NCBI RefSeq assembly: GCF_001020985.1
Contig: NZ_CP011542.1
Location: 2,852,001-2,916,000 of the forward strand
Length of the DNA stretch: 64,000 bases
Reading direction: 5' to 3'
From: Corynebacterium mustelae
GTDB lineage: Bacteria; Actinomycetota; Actinomycetes; Mycobacteriales; Mycobacteriaceae
Shown here one piece after another: positions 1-7,839 of this stretch. Both the position numbers and the translations under genes were made by a program. Each line of letters begins with the position of its first letter. Positions within the stretch are counted from its first letter, which is position 1. The notes under the pieces are model-generated. The model saw nothing but the letters and a program-made list of their open reading frames with translations, had not been told where the DNA came from and did not search any database.

Positions 1-423
1 AGTGGCGTTTTCAGACACTGTTGCCCAACCGTACACGTGGGAGTGGTCGACCACCGAGCCGCGGCCTTGGACTTGGGCGCAGCCATAGACTCGGGCGTAA
101 TCTCTGATCTCGCCGCTGCCCTCCACGACGGCGCTTTCGCCAATGTGCGCGTGCCCAAACACGGCGACGTTACCGCGCACGATAGCGTCACCGGTTACTT
201 GGGCGCCTTGGTAGACACAAGCGTCATCAAATATCCACGCATTGTCGCGTAAACTGTCAGTGGTTTCCACCCAGCCGCCGATATCTCCAGCAACCACACC
301 GGCGTGCGGAAGATTGATGCGGGCTTTGATCTGATGCACTGTATGCCCGGCGAATACTTGGGTGGCTCCGGTGAACGTGAAGTGCGGTTCGGTTTTAGAA
401 TCAGTACTGCTTGCAATCATCAT
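1..423 (-). CDS. YdcK-like beta-helix (hexapeptide repeat) protein, partial
   Basis: Only the N-terminal about 140 codons lie in the window; the gene runs off the left edge. After a short start (MMIASSTDS) the protein has a GGWVETTDSL segment and then successive short repeats (NAWIFDDACVYQGAQV, then AIVRGNVAVFGHAHI and so on). This is the left-handed beta-helix pattern with small residues and alternating A/V. The opening GGWV...L..NAW and the repeats resemble enterobacterial YdcK-type proteins. It is a paralogue of the next gene, which shares FTFTGxT..aGxTxHxI near the start. The start ATGATG overlaps the upstream gene's TGA, so translation is probably coupled. Biochemical role unknown; a transferase is possible, but no acyl-CoA site can be seen. 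Confidence 0.7.
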   Translation of the reverse strand, partial: MMIASSTDSKTEPHFTFTGATQVFAGHTVHQIKARINLPHAGVVAGDIGGWVETTDSLRDNAWIFDDACVYQGAQVTGDAIVRGNVAVFGHAHIGESAVVEGSGEIRDYARVYGCAQVQGRGSVVDHSHVYGWATVSENAT

Positions 424-1346
424 TCGGCCTTCATTCGTTCTTGCAATGCCCACGTTTCCAACCGGGCGGTGAATGCGGGAACAAGGTTGGTAAATTCCTC
501 CAACCAACTTTGCTGCGTCTGGCTGGAAACATCACGGTGGGACCACCAATCGTCGTCGACAAGCGCTTGCGCCTTGGCGGCTAGCTCAATCACAGAACCG
601 CACCACGGTGGGGTGCCATCAGAAAAGCCTATGGCAACCATGTGCCCACCATGCGTGGTGCGGTACATGGTAACGGCGCCAAAGGCTTGCCCCATTGGGT
701 ACAAAGTGAAAATATGACTGGAATGGGTCACTTCCGCGCTGGATAGCAGGTGGGCACATCCGGTAACCCGAGCGGTACCGGATACTTGAGCATCCTCGTA
801 AATCATCCCTTCTGCGACTCGGGCGTGCCCCCACACCCGTGCGAAGTCTTTCACCTCAACATTGCCAGTTACTTGTGCAAAACCAAACACCCGGCTGCGG
901 CCGTAAACCCGAGCCCCGTTGGCGATGACCGCGTCGTCATATATTTCCGCATCGTCGAACAGCTGCGCGTAGTGCTTTACGGTTGCCCGACCATGGACTT
1001 GGGCGTGGCCGCCTACCCGGCCCCCGTCAAGTACCTGCGACCAACCGTGGATGCGGGCATTATCGCCTACAACTGACCGGCCTGCGATTACGACTTCATC
1101 TAGCGCCTCTGCTTCTCCCCCAATGAGCGCCCCGGTGGTTATTTGCGCCATACCGTAAACTTTTGCATTATCTGTAACCCAGCCAGGGTCAATCCCGCTA
1201 GGAAGATTATGCGGTGATTCAATCCAACCCCCACTATCGTAGGCTTTAGCACCTACAGCTGGAATATCCTTAAGTGTCCTAATTCGGTGTAGGGTACGTC
1301 CTGCATGCTGGCACGTTTCCCCGGTGAATTCGTAATGTGTATCCAT
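420..1346 (-). CDS. YdcK-like beta-helix (hexapeptide repeat) protein
   Basis: A 308-residue protein if started at the ATG of MDTHYEFTGETC, which aligns with the paralogue next to it and has GGAG 10 nt upstream. A longer reading from 1418 has no support. Residues about 50-230 are repeated units such as NAKVYGMAQI, NARIHGWSQV, HAQVHGRATV and GARVYGRSRV, typical of a left-handed parallel beta-helix. The last 80 residues have no repeats and are rich in W and charge, perhaps a cap or partner-binding domain. There is no signal peptide, so it is probably cytosolic. Its stop overlaps the start of the following paralogue (ATGATGA), forming a two-gene operon. Function not known. Confidence 0.75.
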   Translation of the reverse strand: MDTHYEFTGETCQHAGRTLHRIRTLKDIPAVGAKAYDSGGWIESPHNLPSGIDPGWVTDNAKVYGMAQITTGALIGGEAEALDEVVIAGRSVVGDNARIHGWSQVLDGGRVGGHAQVHGRATVKHYAQLFDDAEIYDDAVIANGARVYGRSRVFGFAQVTGNVEVKDFARVWGHARVAEGMIYEDAQVSGTARVTGCAHLLSSAEVTHSSHIFTLYPMGQAFGAVTMYRTTHGGHMVAIGFSDGTPPWCGSVIELAAKAQALVDDDWWSHRDVSSQTQQSWLEEFTNLVPAFTARLETWALQERMKAE

Positions 1347-1423
1347 TAAGATCGTGCTCCATTCAGTCACTATCGAAGTGTACACATCACCTAAGTGTCT
1401 TCGCCGTTGTCCCAGCATAAGCT

Positions 1424-1462
1424 AAAGCGACGGACAAAAAACCACATTTTCGCCGTCGCTTT
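1424..1462 (-). terminator. Stem-loop downstream of purM
   Basis: AAAGCGACGG (1424-1433) pairs perfectly with CCGTCGCTTT (1453-1462) around a 19-nt A/T-rich loop. It lies 110 bp after the purM stop and before the YdcK-like pair, all on the minus strand, so it probably separates the two transcription units. The T-run after it is short on the minus strand and stronger on the plus strand. Confidence 0.55.
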
Positions 1463-1572
1463 TATTGTTAAAATCTTCACCGTTAATAGCCAGAATTAAT
1501 CATCCCTGGCCAGCTACCCATAAGTGTCTGCGCGCCGCCTAACTCAATCACTAGAGAACCAGCGGCAGCCCG

Positions 1573-2670
1573 TTAGTGACCGGAGTGGGAACCCGACATG
1601 ATGACCGACCCGGTATCGGAATCGGTTGCAGTATGAACGGTGCCTAATTCCCACGCCTTGATATGACGCGCCGTGAGCATAGCCAACGCCCGGTCACGGT
1701 CTTGCGGTGCCACTACCGCAACCATACCGACCCCCATATTGAAGGTCTTTTCCATCTCTTCCTGCGGCACTTTACCTACGTTTTGGATTAGTCGGAAGAT
1801 CGGGCCAGGCGTCCAGGTCGCACGGCTCAGTTCTGCCACAAGCCCGTCCGGGATTACCCGTGCAAGATTTCCCGCTAGCCCGCCGCCGGTGACGTGACAG
1901 AAGGTGTGAACTTCGCATTCATCAGCCAGCGCCAAGCAGTCCTTTGCGTAGATTCGGGTGGGCTCTAATAGCTCTTCACCCAAGGTGCGGTCTAACTCTT
2001 CCACGAAACCATCCAACGGCAGACTTGCTTTTTCCAACAACACGTGGCGCGCGAGGGAATACCCATTGGAGTGCAGTCCGGAAGACGCCATTGCGATCAC
2101 CACGTCGCCATTTCGTACCCGGTCCGGGCCGAGTAATTCGTCGGCTTCCACAACCCCAACTGCGGTGGCGGAAACGTCGTAGTCACCGGGTTCCATAACC
2201 CCGGGATGCTCTGCCGTTTCGCCACCTAAAAGCGCACAACCAGCTTGTATGCAGCCTTCGGCGATGCCGGAAACAATCTCAGCAACATGTTCTGGCACGA
2301 CTTTGCCAATGGCGATGTAGTCCTGCAAAAACAGTGGCTCTGCACCGCAAACTACCAGGTCATCAACACACATGGCAACCAGGTCAATGCCGATGGTGTC
2401 GTGTTTATTCATGGCCTGTGCTACCGCTAATTTAGTGCCTACGCCGTCAGATCCCGCGGCAAGCAGCGGTTCCCGGTATTTACCCAAGGCAAATAACCCA
2501 GCGAAGCCGCCTAACCCGCCGCGCACTTCGGGCCGAGTGGCTTTTTTCGCCAGCGGTGCAAAAAGCTCGACAGCGCGGTCGCCGGCTTCGATATCGACGC
2601 CCGCCGCAGCGTAAGATACGGCTTCGTCCGCAACTTTTTCATCGTTTGCGTTAATTGGGGTATCAGTCAT
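1573..2670 (-). CDS. purM: Phosphoribosylformylglycinamidine cyclo-ligase PurM
   Basis: AIR synthetase: ATP-dependent ring closure of FGAM to aminoimidazole ribotide in de novo purine synthesis, in the cytosol. The 365-residue product from MTDTPINANDEK has the family's usual length. Visible marks are GVDIEAGDRAVEL, the ATP-binding GSDGVGTKLAVA, DLVVCGAEPLFLQDYIA, LLGGETAEHPGV and the GLHSNGYSLAR segment. An in-frame reading from 2865 would add about 65 residues overlapping purF and starts with unrelated sequence, so it was not used. It follows purF after a 91-nt gap on the same strand and is probably co-transcribed with it. The C-terminus (GSVIMSGSHSGH) is hydrophilic and species-variable. 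Confidence 0.96.
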   Translation of the reverse strand: MTDTPINANDEKVADEAVSYAAAGVDIEAGDRAVELFAPLAKKATRPEVRGGLGGFAGLFALGKYREPLLAAGSDGVGTKLAVAQAMNKHDTIGIDLVAMCVDDLVVCGAEPLFLQDYIAIGKVVPEHVAEIVSGIAEGCIQAGCALLGGETAEHPGVMEPGDYDVSATAVGVVEADELLGPDRVRNGDVVIAMASSGLHSNGYSLARHVLLEKASLPLDGFVEELDRTLGEELLEPTRIYAKDCLALADECEVHTFCHVTGGGLAGNLARVIPDGLVAELSRATWTPGPIFRLIQNVGKVPQEEMEKTFNMGVGMVAVVAPQDRDRALAMLTARHIKAWELGTVHTATDSDTGSVIMSGSHSGH

Positions 2671-2761
2671 TTTTGGGTACCTATACGTTCTTATAAAAAC
2701 TGGATAATGTGTAACGTTTACAGCAAGGCTACGTACTCGCTTTTCGACGAGGGGTTCGCCG

Positions 2762-4309
2762 CTAATCCACGCCGCCGCAGGAACCGCGTTGCAGCGCCGA
2801 CACGAGCTCCGCATTGGGATTACCGGTAGGCAATCCCAACGGATATTCTCCATCGAAACAGGCACAGCACAACTCGGATCGTGGCTGCTGCGTCGCGGCC
2901 ACCATCGACTCGGTTGAGACGAATCCTAACGAGTCAGCACCAATGGCGGTGCACACTGCCTGCACCATTTCTTCTTCGTTGCCCTCTGTGACCGCATTAG
3001 CTATGAGTTCACCAGGGCTAGCAAAGTCGATTCCGTAAAAACATGGCCATTTCACTGGTGGCGATGCGATACGCACATGCACCTCCGCAGCGCCGGCTTC
3101 CCGCAGCATTCGGATGAGTGCACGTTGTGTGTTTCCGCGAACGATGGAATCATCCACCACGATCAAACGCTTGCCTTGCAAGACTTCTCGCAACGGGTTG
3201 AGTTTGAGCCGAATTCCCAATTGCCGCAATGTTTGCGACGGTTGAATAAAGGTTCGGCCCACGTAAGCGTTCTTCACAAGGCCCTGACCAAAGGGGATTC
3301 CAGAGGCTTGGGCAAATCCCACCGCCGCCGGAACTCCTGATTCCGGGACAGGAATGACCAAATCACCATCTGCCGGAAATTCTTTAGCCAGCCTGCGGCC
3401 AATTTCCAGGCGAGATTCATTGACACTTCGACCCCGAATCACCGAGTCCGGTCGAGCTAGATATACATATTCAAAGACACAGCCTTTACGACGCGGCGCG
3501 GCAAATTTCTCTGACCGCACGCCCGCTTCATCAATGGCCACCAATTCGCCAGGCTCAATTTCCCGAACAAACGACGCACCCACAATATCAAGGGCACAGG
3601 TTTCAGATGCAACTACCCAGCCTTTTTCTAACCGACCCAGGCACAATGGGCGCACCCCTTCCGGGTCGCGGGCAGCATAGAGGGTGTGCCCGTCGGTAAA
3701 GGTTAAACAAAAAGCGCCCGTTACTCTGGGTAACAAGAGTCGAGCGGAATCAAGAACCTTCATTCCGGTGGTAATGCCATGGGCTAAAAGAGCCGTCATA
3801 ACCTGCGAATCGGAGGGCTGGGTGTGGGCGTCGACAAGCTCAAGCGAGTGAGCTTCATCCAGCAGCTCTAGGTAGTTAACCAAATTTCCGTTGTGTGCCA
3901 ATGCAACATCTGTCCCATCGGGAGCCACCTGGAACATAGGTTGTGAATTTTCCCATGTCACGCCACCTGCGGTGGAGTAACGGGTATGCCCGATAGCCAC
4001 GTCACCCTTGAGAGACTCTAAGGTTTGTTCATCAAAGATTTGTGACACTAGGCCCAAGTCCTTAAACACGACTACCTGCTGGCCATCCCCCACCGCGATA
4101 CCAGCAGCTTCCTGGCCCCGGTGTTGCAAGGCGAAGAGACCAAAATAGGTAAGCTTTGAAACTTCCTCACCCGGAGCCCATACGCCGAAGACCCCACATT
4201 CTTCTCGCGGGGATTGCTCCCCCTGGTCGTCGAATCCTGCGATTGAAGAAGTGACCGAAATATTTTCCAACTGTTCTACCGGCTGCTTAATCTGTGCCAC
4301 CCAACCCAT
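2762..4309 (-). CDS. purF: Amidophosphoribosyltransferase PurF
   Basis: Catalyses the first committed step of purine synthesis: glutamine plus PRPP gives phosphoribosylamine. It has an N-terminal Ntn-type glutaminase domain; the nucleophile Cys of EECGVFGVW normally becomes the mature N-terminus after propeptide removal. The C-terminal phosphoribosyltransferase domain has the PRPP loop VVDDSIVRGNT. The start MGWVAQIKQPVEQ (4309) leaves a propeptide of about 33 residues; a start at 4384 would add an arginine- and serine-rich stretch unlike the family. RPDSVIRGRSVNESRLEIG and the cysteines of SELCCACFDGEYP, which in many relatives belong to an iron-sulfur or structural site, are visible. purM follows on the same strand. 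Confidence 0.95.
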   Translation of the reverse strand: MGWVAQIKQPVEQLENISVTSSIAGFDDQGEQSPREECGVFGVWAPGEEVSKLTYFGLFALQHRGQEAAGIAVGDGQQVVVFKDLGLVSQIFDEQTLESLKGDVAIGHTRYSTAGGVTWENSQPMFQVAPDGTDVALAHNGNLVNYLELLDEAHSLELVDAHTQPSDSQVMTALLAHGITTGMKVLDSARLLLPRVTGAFCLTFTDGHTLYAARDPEGVRPLCLGRLEKGWVVASETCALDIVGASFVREIEPGELVAIDEAGVRSEKFAAPRRKGCVFEYVYLARPDSVIRGRSVNESRLEIGRRLAKEFPADGDLVIPVPESGVPAAVGFAQASGIPFGQGLVKNAYVGRTFIQPSQTLRQLGIRLKLNPLREVLQGKRLIVVDDSIVRGNTQRALIRMLREAGAAEVHVRIASPPVKWPCFYGIDFASPGELIANAVTEGNEEEMVQAVCTAIGADSLGFVSTESMVAATQQPRSELCCACFDGEYPLGLPTGNPNAELVSALQRGSCGGVD

Positions 4310-4458
4310 GCTAGACCATAACCTGCACCAGCTTCTAATGCTCCGGTTCGCCAGGAATGGCTGCTGGCTCGGCCTTAGTCGCATAGACCACGCAAAACTA
4401 CCCGCACATCACCTGACATCCAACTATTCGTTGACTTCCCAACCACCCCCTTACAGCT

Positions 4459-4857
4459 TCACAGACGCAGCAACGGTAGCCACTGGGCGACGTCTGGAGC
4501 GCGGGTTCCGGACATGGTTACCTTCGGATTATCCACGAGCGATTCCACCCCAGTTACTATCCGTAACCATGTGAGCGGATCAGTCTCCACAACGTTAGGT
4601 GGGGTGCCTCTACTGTGAGATGGACCTTGAACACACTGCACTGCGGCAAAGGGCGGCACCCGTACCTCAACACTGCCGCCTGGCGCAATATCGCCTAACG
4701 TATGCACGGTTAACCGCACAGCGGCTGCAAGAGCCGCCCGGTTAGGGGAAAGCTCATTGTTTTTATTAAGTGCTTGTTCGCGGGGCAGAACAATCCATTC
4801 AGCTAATTCCAACACCGCAGTGCGCATCTGATCTGGGTCAACTTTGTGCGTGGCCAT
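4459..4857 (-). CDS. Sterol carrier family protein
   Basis: A 132-residue protein beginning MATHKVDPDQMRTAVLELAEW. It matches the actinobacterial sterol-carrier-like family by the N-terminal helix, the segment LAAAVRLTVHTLGDIAPGGS and the VEVRVPPFAAVQCV strand followed by a WLRIVTG...L segment. The true ligand and activity are unknown in corynebacteria. A start at 4980 would add 41 residues of low-complexity sequence overlapping the divergent thioesterase start region, so the ATG at 4857 is preferred. It lies just upstream of purF on the same strand, an arrangement I recall from other corynebacteria. No signal peptide or membrane segment. Confidence 0.8.
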   Translation of the reverse strand: MATHKVDPDQMRTAVLELAEWIVLPREQALNKNNELSPNRAALAAAVRLTVHTLGDIAPGGSVEVRVPPFAAVQCVQGPSHSRGTPPNVVETDPLTWLRIVTGVESLVDNPKVTMSGTRAPDVAQWLPLLRL

Positions 4858-4942
4858 TGTATTATCATAACTGGGCGGCGTGGCCACGCTTATCGTGGTT
4901 CTTGTTGTGCTAGTTGCGACAAATTTTGGGTATGGTGTGAAC

Positions 4943-6019
4943 ATGACTATTGGCAGCACCCCCGCGCAATCATCTGACACTAATCAACTTGCTCCCTCTT
5001 CTGGCCCTACTTCCGCCGATAACACCCCAGTATCGGTGCCTCGTTCCCCAGAATTAACACTTCGTTTTATGGCAGCCCCCACTGACATCATTATGGCGGG
5101 CAATCACGGTGTGAACGGCGGCCGGGTTTTGGAATGGATAGATAAGGCAGCTTATGCCTGCGCCGTCGGCTGGTCCGGAACGTACTGTGTGACCGCTTAT
5201 GTTGGACATATCCATTTCACCCGGCCTATCCCCAGCGGGCATATGGTGGAGGTGCGCTCGCGGATTGCCATGACTGGGCGCAGCTCCATGCACATTGTCA
5301 ACGAGGTACTTTCAGCCGACCCACGCGAAGGCGTGTTTACTAGGGCATGTGACTGTTTGGTCATTTTCGTTGCAAAGGATCCGGAAACTGGCACCCCTAC
5401 CCCGGTGCCGCCGTTTGAGCCACGAAATGAGGACGAGAAGCGGGTACAGGATGCGGCTACCTCACGCATTGGGCTTCGGAAGGCCATCGAAATGGAGATG
5501 GAGAAACAAACGTACGACGGCCCGTCCGATGCGCCTCGGTTGATTACCCGGTTCTTAGCCAAGCCGACGGACGTGAACTGGGGCGGCAAAGTCCATGGTG
5601 GCACCGCTATGGAGTGGATTGATGAAGCTGGCGCCGCCTGCACCATGGAGTGGTCCGGCGAACATACCGTTGCTGTTTATGCGGGCGGGATTCGGTTCTA
5701 CCGACCTATTCAGATCGGCGATTTAATCGAAGTAGACGCCCGACTAATGCGTACTGATGCCCGCTCGATGCAGGTCAGCGTTCATGTCCGTTCTGGTGCT
5801 CCCCGGGGCGGCCGGGAGAAATTGGAAACCGCTATCCACGCCACGGTGACCTACGTCGGGGTGGATATTGATGGCATCCCTCTTCCAGCCCGGCAGTTTA
5901 GGCCACGCACGGAGGAAGATATCAGGCTCTGGGAGCACGCCGCCACACTGCGGGAGCTACGGGCAGCCTACGCGCCGAAGCCGCTGATGGCCCACCCCAG
6001 CATCGAACCTAAGGATTAA
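4943..6019 (+). CDS. Acyl-CoA thioesterase with two hotdog domains
   Basis: A 358-residue protein with two homologous hotdog domains. Domain 1, about residues 30-150, has TLRFMAAPTDIIMAGNHG then GGRVLEWIDKAAYACA. Domain 2, about 195-320, has RFLAKPTDVNWGGKVHGG then TAMEWIDEAGAACTM. Each carries the catalytic-region pattern of cytosolic acyl-CoA hydrolases (N-W/H-G.G..H-GG..M/L-W-D/E). The predicted reaction is hydrolysis of acyl-CoA to acid and CoA; chain length cannot be read. The ATG at 4943 (MTIGSTPAQS) is chosen because the upstream in-frame part is a stray hydrophobic stretch. It is divergent from the sterol-carrier gene, and the first 30 residues are Ser/Pro-rich and probably disordered. 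Confidence 0.85.
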   Translation: MTIGSTPAQSSDTNQLAPSSGPTSADNTPVSVPRSPELTLRFMAAPTDIIMAGNHGVNGGRVLEWIDKAAYACAVGWSGTYCVTAYVGHIHFTRPIPSGHMVEVRSRIAMTGRSSMHIVNEVLSADPREGVFTRACDCLVIFVAKDPETGTPTPVPPFEPRNEDEKRVQDAATSRIGLRKAIEMEMEKQTYDGPSDAPRLITRFLAKPTDVNWGGKVHGGTAMEWIDEAGAACTMEWSGEHTVAVYAGGIRFYRPIQIGDLIEVDARLMRTDARSMQVSVHVRSGAPRGGREKLETAIHATVTYVGVDIDGIPLPARQFRPRTEEDIRLWEHAATLRELRAAYAPKPLMAHPSIEPKD

Positions 6020-6054
6020 TTCGCTACTTTCTGGCGTCTGGTACGCTCACGTGG

Positions 6055-6750
6055 TTATATTCGGGCCACCAGCATCCAAATTGCGATCATATGCAAAGTT
6101 GCCGCAATGATGGTGGCCGCGTGAAAATGCTCGTGATAACCGATGAGCCGGGCTTGTCGGCCCGGCCAGCGCAGTGCATAGACCACCGCGCCGAGACTGT
6201 ATATTAGTCCTCCGGCGGCTAACAAACTAACAATGGCTGGGCCTGCGTTTTTTAGCAACGCGGGCAGAAGCGGAACTATCGCCCACCCCAATACCAGATA
6301 TACAACAACGTCCAGCCACCTGGGGTGATTAACGAAGGTGAGCACTACACTTCCTAGCGCGGCCAACCAGACAATACCCAGCAACCAGGATGCGTTGCGG
6401 GGGTTAAGGGTGAGAACCGCAACCGGGGTGTAGGTGGCAGCAATAAAAATTGAGATCGTGGAATGATCGGCGATTTTCCATGCGCGAACCGCCCGTTCGC
6501 TTCGCCACGGCCCCCGATGATAGGCCGCTGAAATGCCAAACAGGGCAACGACTGCAACGGCATAGACTGTGGTGGCCAGCCCCACCTGCCAGGGGGTACG
6601 CAGCCAGGCGAATGTTATCAATACCGCGCCCGCGATGGCAGCCACATAGGCGGCAACATGGTGGTATAGGCCACGGGCTTTGGGTCGTGGCCCTCGATCG
6701 AGCCGACTACGGGTGAACGAAACCAAGCGGGCGGTTGGAGTTTCCGTCAT
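6055..6750 (-). CDS. trhA: Hemolysin III / TrhA family membrane protein
   Basis: A 231-residue integral membrane protein with seven predicted helices, of the PAQR-like hemolysin III family. Diagnostic motifs are SAAYHRGPW after helix 2, ADHSTISIFIAATYTP and the C-terminal HEHFHAATIIAATLHM, whose histidines correspond to the family's metal-site residues. Members are called hemolysin III from one Bacillus protein; in E. coli TrhA concerns membrane lipid and energy homeostasis. A haemolytic role here is unproven. It is convergent with the thioesterase gene, leaving only 35 bp between the stops. Confidence 0.9.
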   Translation of the reverse strand: MTETPTARLVSFTRSRLDRGPRPKARGLYHHVAAYVAAIAGAVLITFAWLRTPWQVGLATTVYAVAVVALFGISAAYHRGPWRSERAVRAWKIADHSTISIFIAATYTPVAVLTLNPRNASWLLGIVWLAALGSVVLTFVNHPRWLDVVVYLVLGWAIVPLLPALLKNAGPAIVSLLAAGGLIYSLGAVVYALRWPGRQARLIGYHEHFHAATIIAATLHMIAIWMLVARI

Positions 6751-6856
6751 GATGAAACGGCCTACCTTATGTCATGTGGGGCCAGCAGATAAACAACAAA
6801 ACCTACCGTACCGTAACTTTTACACCGCACAGTGTACGCCGCCAACTCACACCGCG

Positions 6857-7756
6857 CTAGCGTTCGCCTCCTACCTCAGTTTTTGCTTTTCGACGCCGCC
6901 ACGCCAGCCGCAATTCCCAACCTGTCACCCCTAAAACCACACAGATAATGATCGCCGCATCGGCGATCATCCACCACGACCACCGAAACCACACCGTGGT
7001 TTCTGAATCCGCACCTACCGGCGCCGGATCAACCCGTTCCGCCAGCACCAACAACCGGTCAGTATTGATACCGTATGGTGTGCACGTTATCAGTGTTAGC
7101 AGGTCTCGATCGTGGAAGTATTCCACCGCCGAATAGTCACTGGGTGCCACCACTTGCCGGGACACCACTTGGTAGTACAACGATGAACCCAACACATCAA
7201 TCCGAATCAACGCGCCATCTTTAATACGCGGCAGATTGTCAAACATGCTGGCATCCACCATCCCCGTGTGGGCCGAAATTACAGCATTGGTACCCATGCC
7301 TCCTACCGGCAGCGATGAGCCGTACATATGCCCCGCCCCCTCGTATAGCACTGAACTATTGGTGGTGTGCCGCACCGGTAAGTCCACCCCGATACTTGGA
7401 ATCCGAATCCGAGCCATGACGCCAAACGTTTCTGGTGGGTTAAGAGTTTCCATATACCGATCGAAACCTGGGTCACTTGGCAACGCCGGGCGGGCATGGT
7501 GTCCTTGTTGGGTGAGCCACGAGTTATACGCGTGCGCCTGGAACTGGTAGTGCTCCAATTGTTCCGGCGGGTCGATCCGCGCTACTGATTTCCCATAGGT
7601 CGCCGCCTGCTGGTGAATCTTATAGTCGTTATAGATTGTGGCAACCATCGGGTAGAGCAATACCACCACTCCCAGAACCACCCAGATCAAGCTTCGCCGC
7701 GACCGTTTCCTGCGTGTCGACGCCCTCGCGTCTCGCCGCGTTGCCACCAGCACCAT
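6857..7756 (-). CDS. Class C sortase (pilin polymerase), distal
   Basis: About 299 residues: an N-terminal membrane helix (SLIWVVLGVVVLLYPMV), an extracellular sortase domain and a second C-terminal helix (AAIIICVVLGVTGWELRLAW), the two-helix layout of class C sortases. The catalytic His is in VISAHTGM, the Cys in TLITCTPYG and the Arg in INTDRLLV. The lid region reads LPSDPGFDRY, a looser form of the DP(W/F) lid. Such enzymes join pilins by Lys-to-Thr isopeptide bonds. It is the last gene of the pilus cluster, after the backbone pilin and a terminator-like stem-loop. AGGAGG lies just 5' of the start, so either the ATG (7756) or the GTG next to it (7753) is used. Confidence 0.92.
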   Translation of the reverse strand: MVLVATRRDARASTRRKRSRRSLIWVVLGVVVLLYPMVATIYNDYKIHQQAATYGKSVARIDPPEQLEHYQFQAHAYNSWLTQQGHHARPALPSDPGFDRYMETLNPPETFGVMARIRIPSIGVDLPVRHTTNSSVLYEGAGHMYGSSLPVGGMGTNAVISAHTGMVDASMFDNLPRIKDGALIRIDVLGSSLYYQVVSRQVVAPSDYSAVEYFHDRDLLTLITCTPYGINTDRLLVLAERVDPAPVGADSETTVWFRWSWWMIADAAIIICVVLGVTGWELRLAWRRRKAKTEVGGER

Positions 7757-7785
7757 CGCCCTCCTGCCTTTCACCACGCAATACA

Positions 7786-7830
7786 AAAAGCTAGTTAGGC
7801 TAAGGCAACCGCCCACCCTAACTAGCTTTT
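7786..7830 (-). terminator. Stem-loop with T-run between backbone pilin and sortase (attenuator candidate)
   Basis: AAAAGCTAGTTAGG (7786-7799) is exactly complementary to CCTAACTAGCTTTT (7817-7830): a 14-bp stem with a 17-nt loop. On the minus strand the 3' arm ends in TTTTT. It starts 10 bp after the backbone-pilin stop and ends about 30 bp before the sortase start, so it should end most transcripts after the pilin while letting some continue into the sortase. Confidence 0.75.
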
Positions 7831-7839
7831 GCTTTTTAC

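Noticed and set aside
4310..4384. Longer purF start (4384)
   Set aside because: The extra residues are Arg/Ser-rich and unlike PurF; the ATG at 4309 gives a usual propeptide.
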